From positions 1 through 14,291 of the forward strand of contig JAGPHI010000004.1 of the NCBI GenBank assembly GCA_018055565.1: a stretch of DNA of 14,291 nucleotides, given 5' to 3'. The notes beneath the pieces were generated by a model. It had not been told where the DNA came from and ran no database searches. It was given only the letters and a program-made list of their open reading frames with translations. Below are positions 13,430-14,291 of the stretch, piece by piece. Position 1 is the first letter of the stretch; every line of letters starts with the position of its first letter. This DNA is from Oscillospiraceae bacterium (lineage in GTDB: Bacteria; Bacillota; Clostridia; Oscillospirales; Ruminococcaceae). The position numbers were made by a program, and so were the translations under genes.

Positions 13430-14291
13430 TCACATGTTTTCGCCGCGCTTTTGCAGTATTTGAAAAAGGCCAAATACCGCTGCCGTCACAAAAACGCCCA
13501 TATAGTTTACAAGATATCGGTGCCCCGCCTCCCAAAGTAGCAGAAAGAGATACAGGCCGAATATGCTTACAAGTGGCACCGTAAAGCGATAATCGCGCCG
13601 TTTTAGCGCAAGAGCTGCCCCCGCGATGATCAAAGAAAACAGCAGCACATGATAGCCTTGAAACACATGCGAAGCCGCAGAAAAAAAGCGACCAGCGGGT
13701 GAAATGCACTCCACCAAAAAGGTTTGGCGCATGGGCGAATCGGCAGGCATGCCCTCTGCGCCGAGGGTGCCGCTGCCAAAGCTGCGCACGCCCTTTGCGT
13801 TTAAAAATTGCAAATAGCCAAAGGGGCCAAAATCGTTTAACCGCTGGCGCAAGGTGCGCAGTGTAACAGCCTGCTTATCCGCTTTGCTTTCTTCGTTCCA
13901 CACAAGATAATTGTCTTCGGGATTGTGCGCGCCGTCACCCCCAAGACCCATCATCACCCATGAAAGCAGCGGCGTGGCGCGATCCTCGGCAAGGTTTTTA
14001 TCCAAAATATGCGCGTACATAAAGCTGTTGAAAAGCATGCTCCACAAAAGAAAGCCCGCCGCCGTACTTGCCAATGCCGCCAGCATCAGGCGAAAGCGTT
14101 TGTGCAGCAGCATATCAATGGCCAGTGCCACCGCCGTAATTACTACCGAATATTTCAGCGCCATGCCAAAGCCCAGCAGCATGCCGCCAAATACAATCAG
14201 CCCATAGCGCAGCGCCGATTTTTGTGCCTTTTGTGCTTTGAGATAGAGATAAAAAGCAAGCGGCGCAAACAGCATCGTAGTGGTGTCGGTG
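13430..14291 (-). CDS. Multi-pass membrane glycosyltransferase-like protein (GT-C/GT39-like), 5' end off window
   Basis: The C-terminal 286 residues are visible and the frame runs off the right edge. The visible part starts TDTTTMLFAPLAFYLYLK, a sequence typical of membrane glycosyltransferases of the GT-C fold, in which a Y-x-D/TDT segment starts a cytoplasmic-to-membrane stretch. Several hydrophobic helices follow. A large hydrophilic loop (about residues 85-190) contains GDGAHNPEDNYLVWNEE and FGPFGYLQFLNAKGVRSFGSGT. The end, LLWEAGHRYLVNYMGVFV, resembles the E-x-x-x-RYL-x-x-Y motif of related Firmicutes proteins. It probably transfers sugars from lipid carriers at the cell envelope, but substrate and exact family are unproven. 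It is not functionally linked to the ribosomal genes. Confidence 0.65.
   Translation of the reverse strand, partial: TDTTTMLFAPLAFYLYLKAQKAQKSALRYGLIVFGGMLLGFGMALKYSVVITAVALAIDMLLHKRFRLMLAALASTAAGFLLWSMLFNSFMYAHILDKNLAEDRATPLLSWVMMGLGGDGAHNPEDNYLVWNEESKADKQAVTLRTLRQRLNDFGPFGYLQFLNAKGVRSFGSGTLGAEGMPADSPMRQTFLVECISPAGRFFSAASHVFQGYHVLLFSLIIAGAALALKRRDYRFTVPLVSIFGLYLFLLLWEAGHRYLVNYMGVFVTAAVFGLFQILQKRGENM

Overview
The window is a minus-strand S10-spc-alpha type ribosomal protein cluster from a Gram-positive bacterium, most likely a member of Clostridia (Oscillospiraceae/Ruminococcaceae-like). This placement is inferred from four things: gene order, strong AAGGAGG ribosome binding sites, zinc-binding forms of S14, L24 and adenylate kinase, and the KOW-domain protein that follows map, an arrangement I associate with clostridial genomes. 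Every gene supported here is read right to left, from high to low coordinates. I find no convincing gene on the plus strand.

Layout from the right edge: the 3' part of a multi-membrane glycosyltransferase-like protein (window edge to 13430) and a 60-residue single-pass membrane protein (13413-13231), followed by about 180 nt with no gene and a strong inverted-repeat terminator (13021-13050). Next comes a roughly 300-nt structured leader (12704-13020) in front of rpsJ. The operon then runs rpsJ, rplC, rplD, rplW, rplB, rpsS, rplV, rpsC, rplP, rpmC, rpsQ, rplN, rplX, rplE, rpsN (zinc type), rpsH, rplF, rplR, rpsE, rpmD, rplO, secY, adk, map. The last gene is a KOW-domain RNA-binding protein cut by the left edge; infA would be expected beyond it.

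The genes form a growth-linked expression unit. They encode most 50S and 30S proteins of the S10 and spc operons, the translocon channel SecY, adenylate kinase for nucleotide balance, and methionine aminopeptidase for N-terminal processing. Most junctions are 0-30 nt or overlap by 1-4 nt, so the set is probably co-transcribed. Five longer gaps (rpsJ-rplC, rplW-rplB, rpsN-rpsH, rpsE-rpmD and map-KOW) break this compactness, and four of them open with a hairpin at or near the upstream stop codon.

The two most unusual observations are linked. L30 (rpmD) carries an N-terminal Lys/Ala/Pro/Glu tail of about 90 residues built from four imperfect 15-17-residue repeats, preceding a normal-length L30 core. 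The gap in front of this gene and the gap in front of the KOW gene contain related sequences of 83 and 89 nt. Each has a TTCGGC/GCCGAA hairpin and ends in an identical GAAAGGAATG, with the probable true start codon 12 nt after the GGA in both cases. This could be a dispersed repeat that donates a ribosome binding site, or a shared post-transcriptional control element. The rpsJ leader also holds a 51-nt composite stem-loop that could be a ribosomal-protein autoregulatory site.
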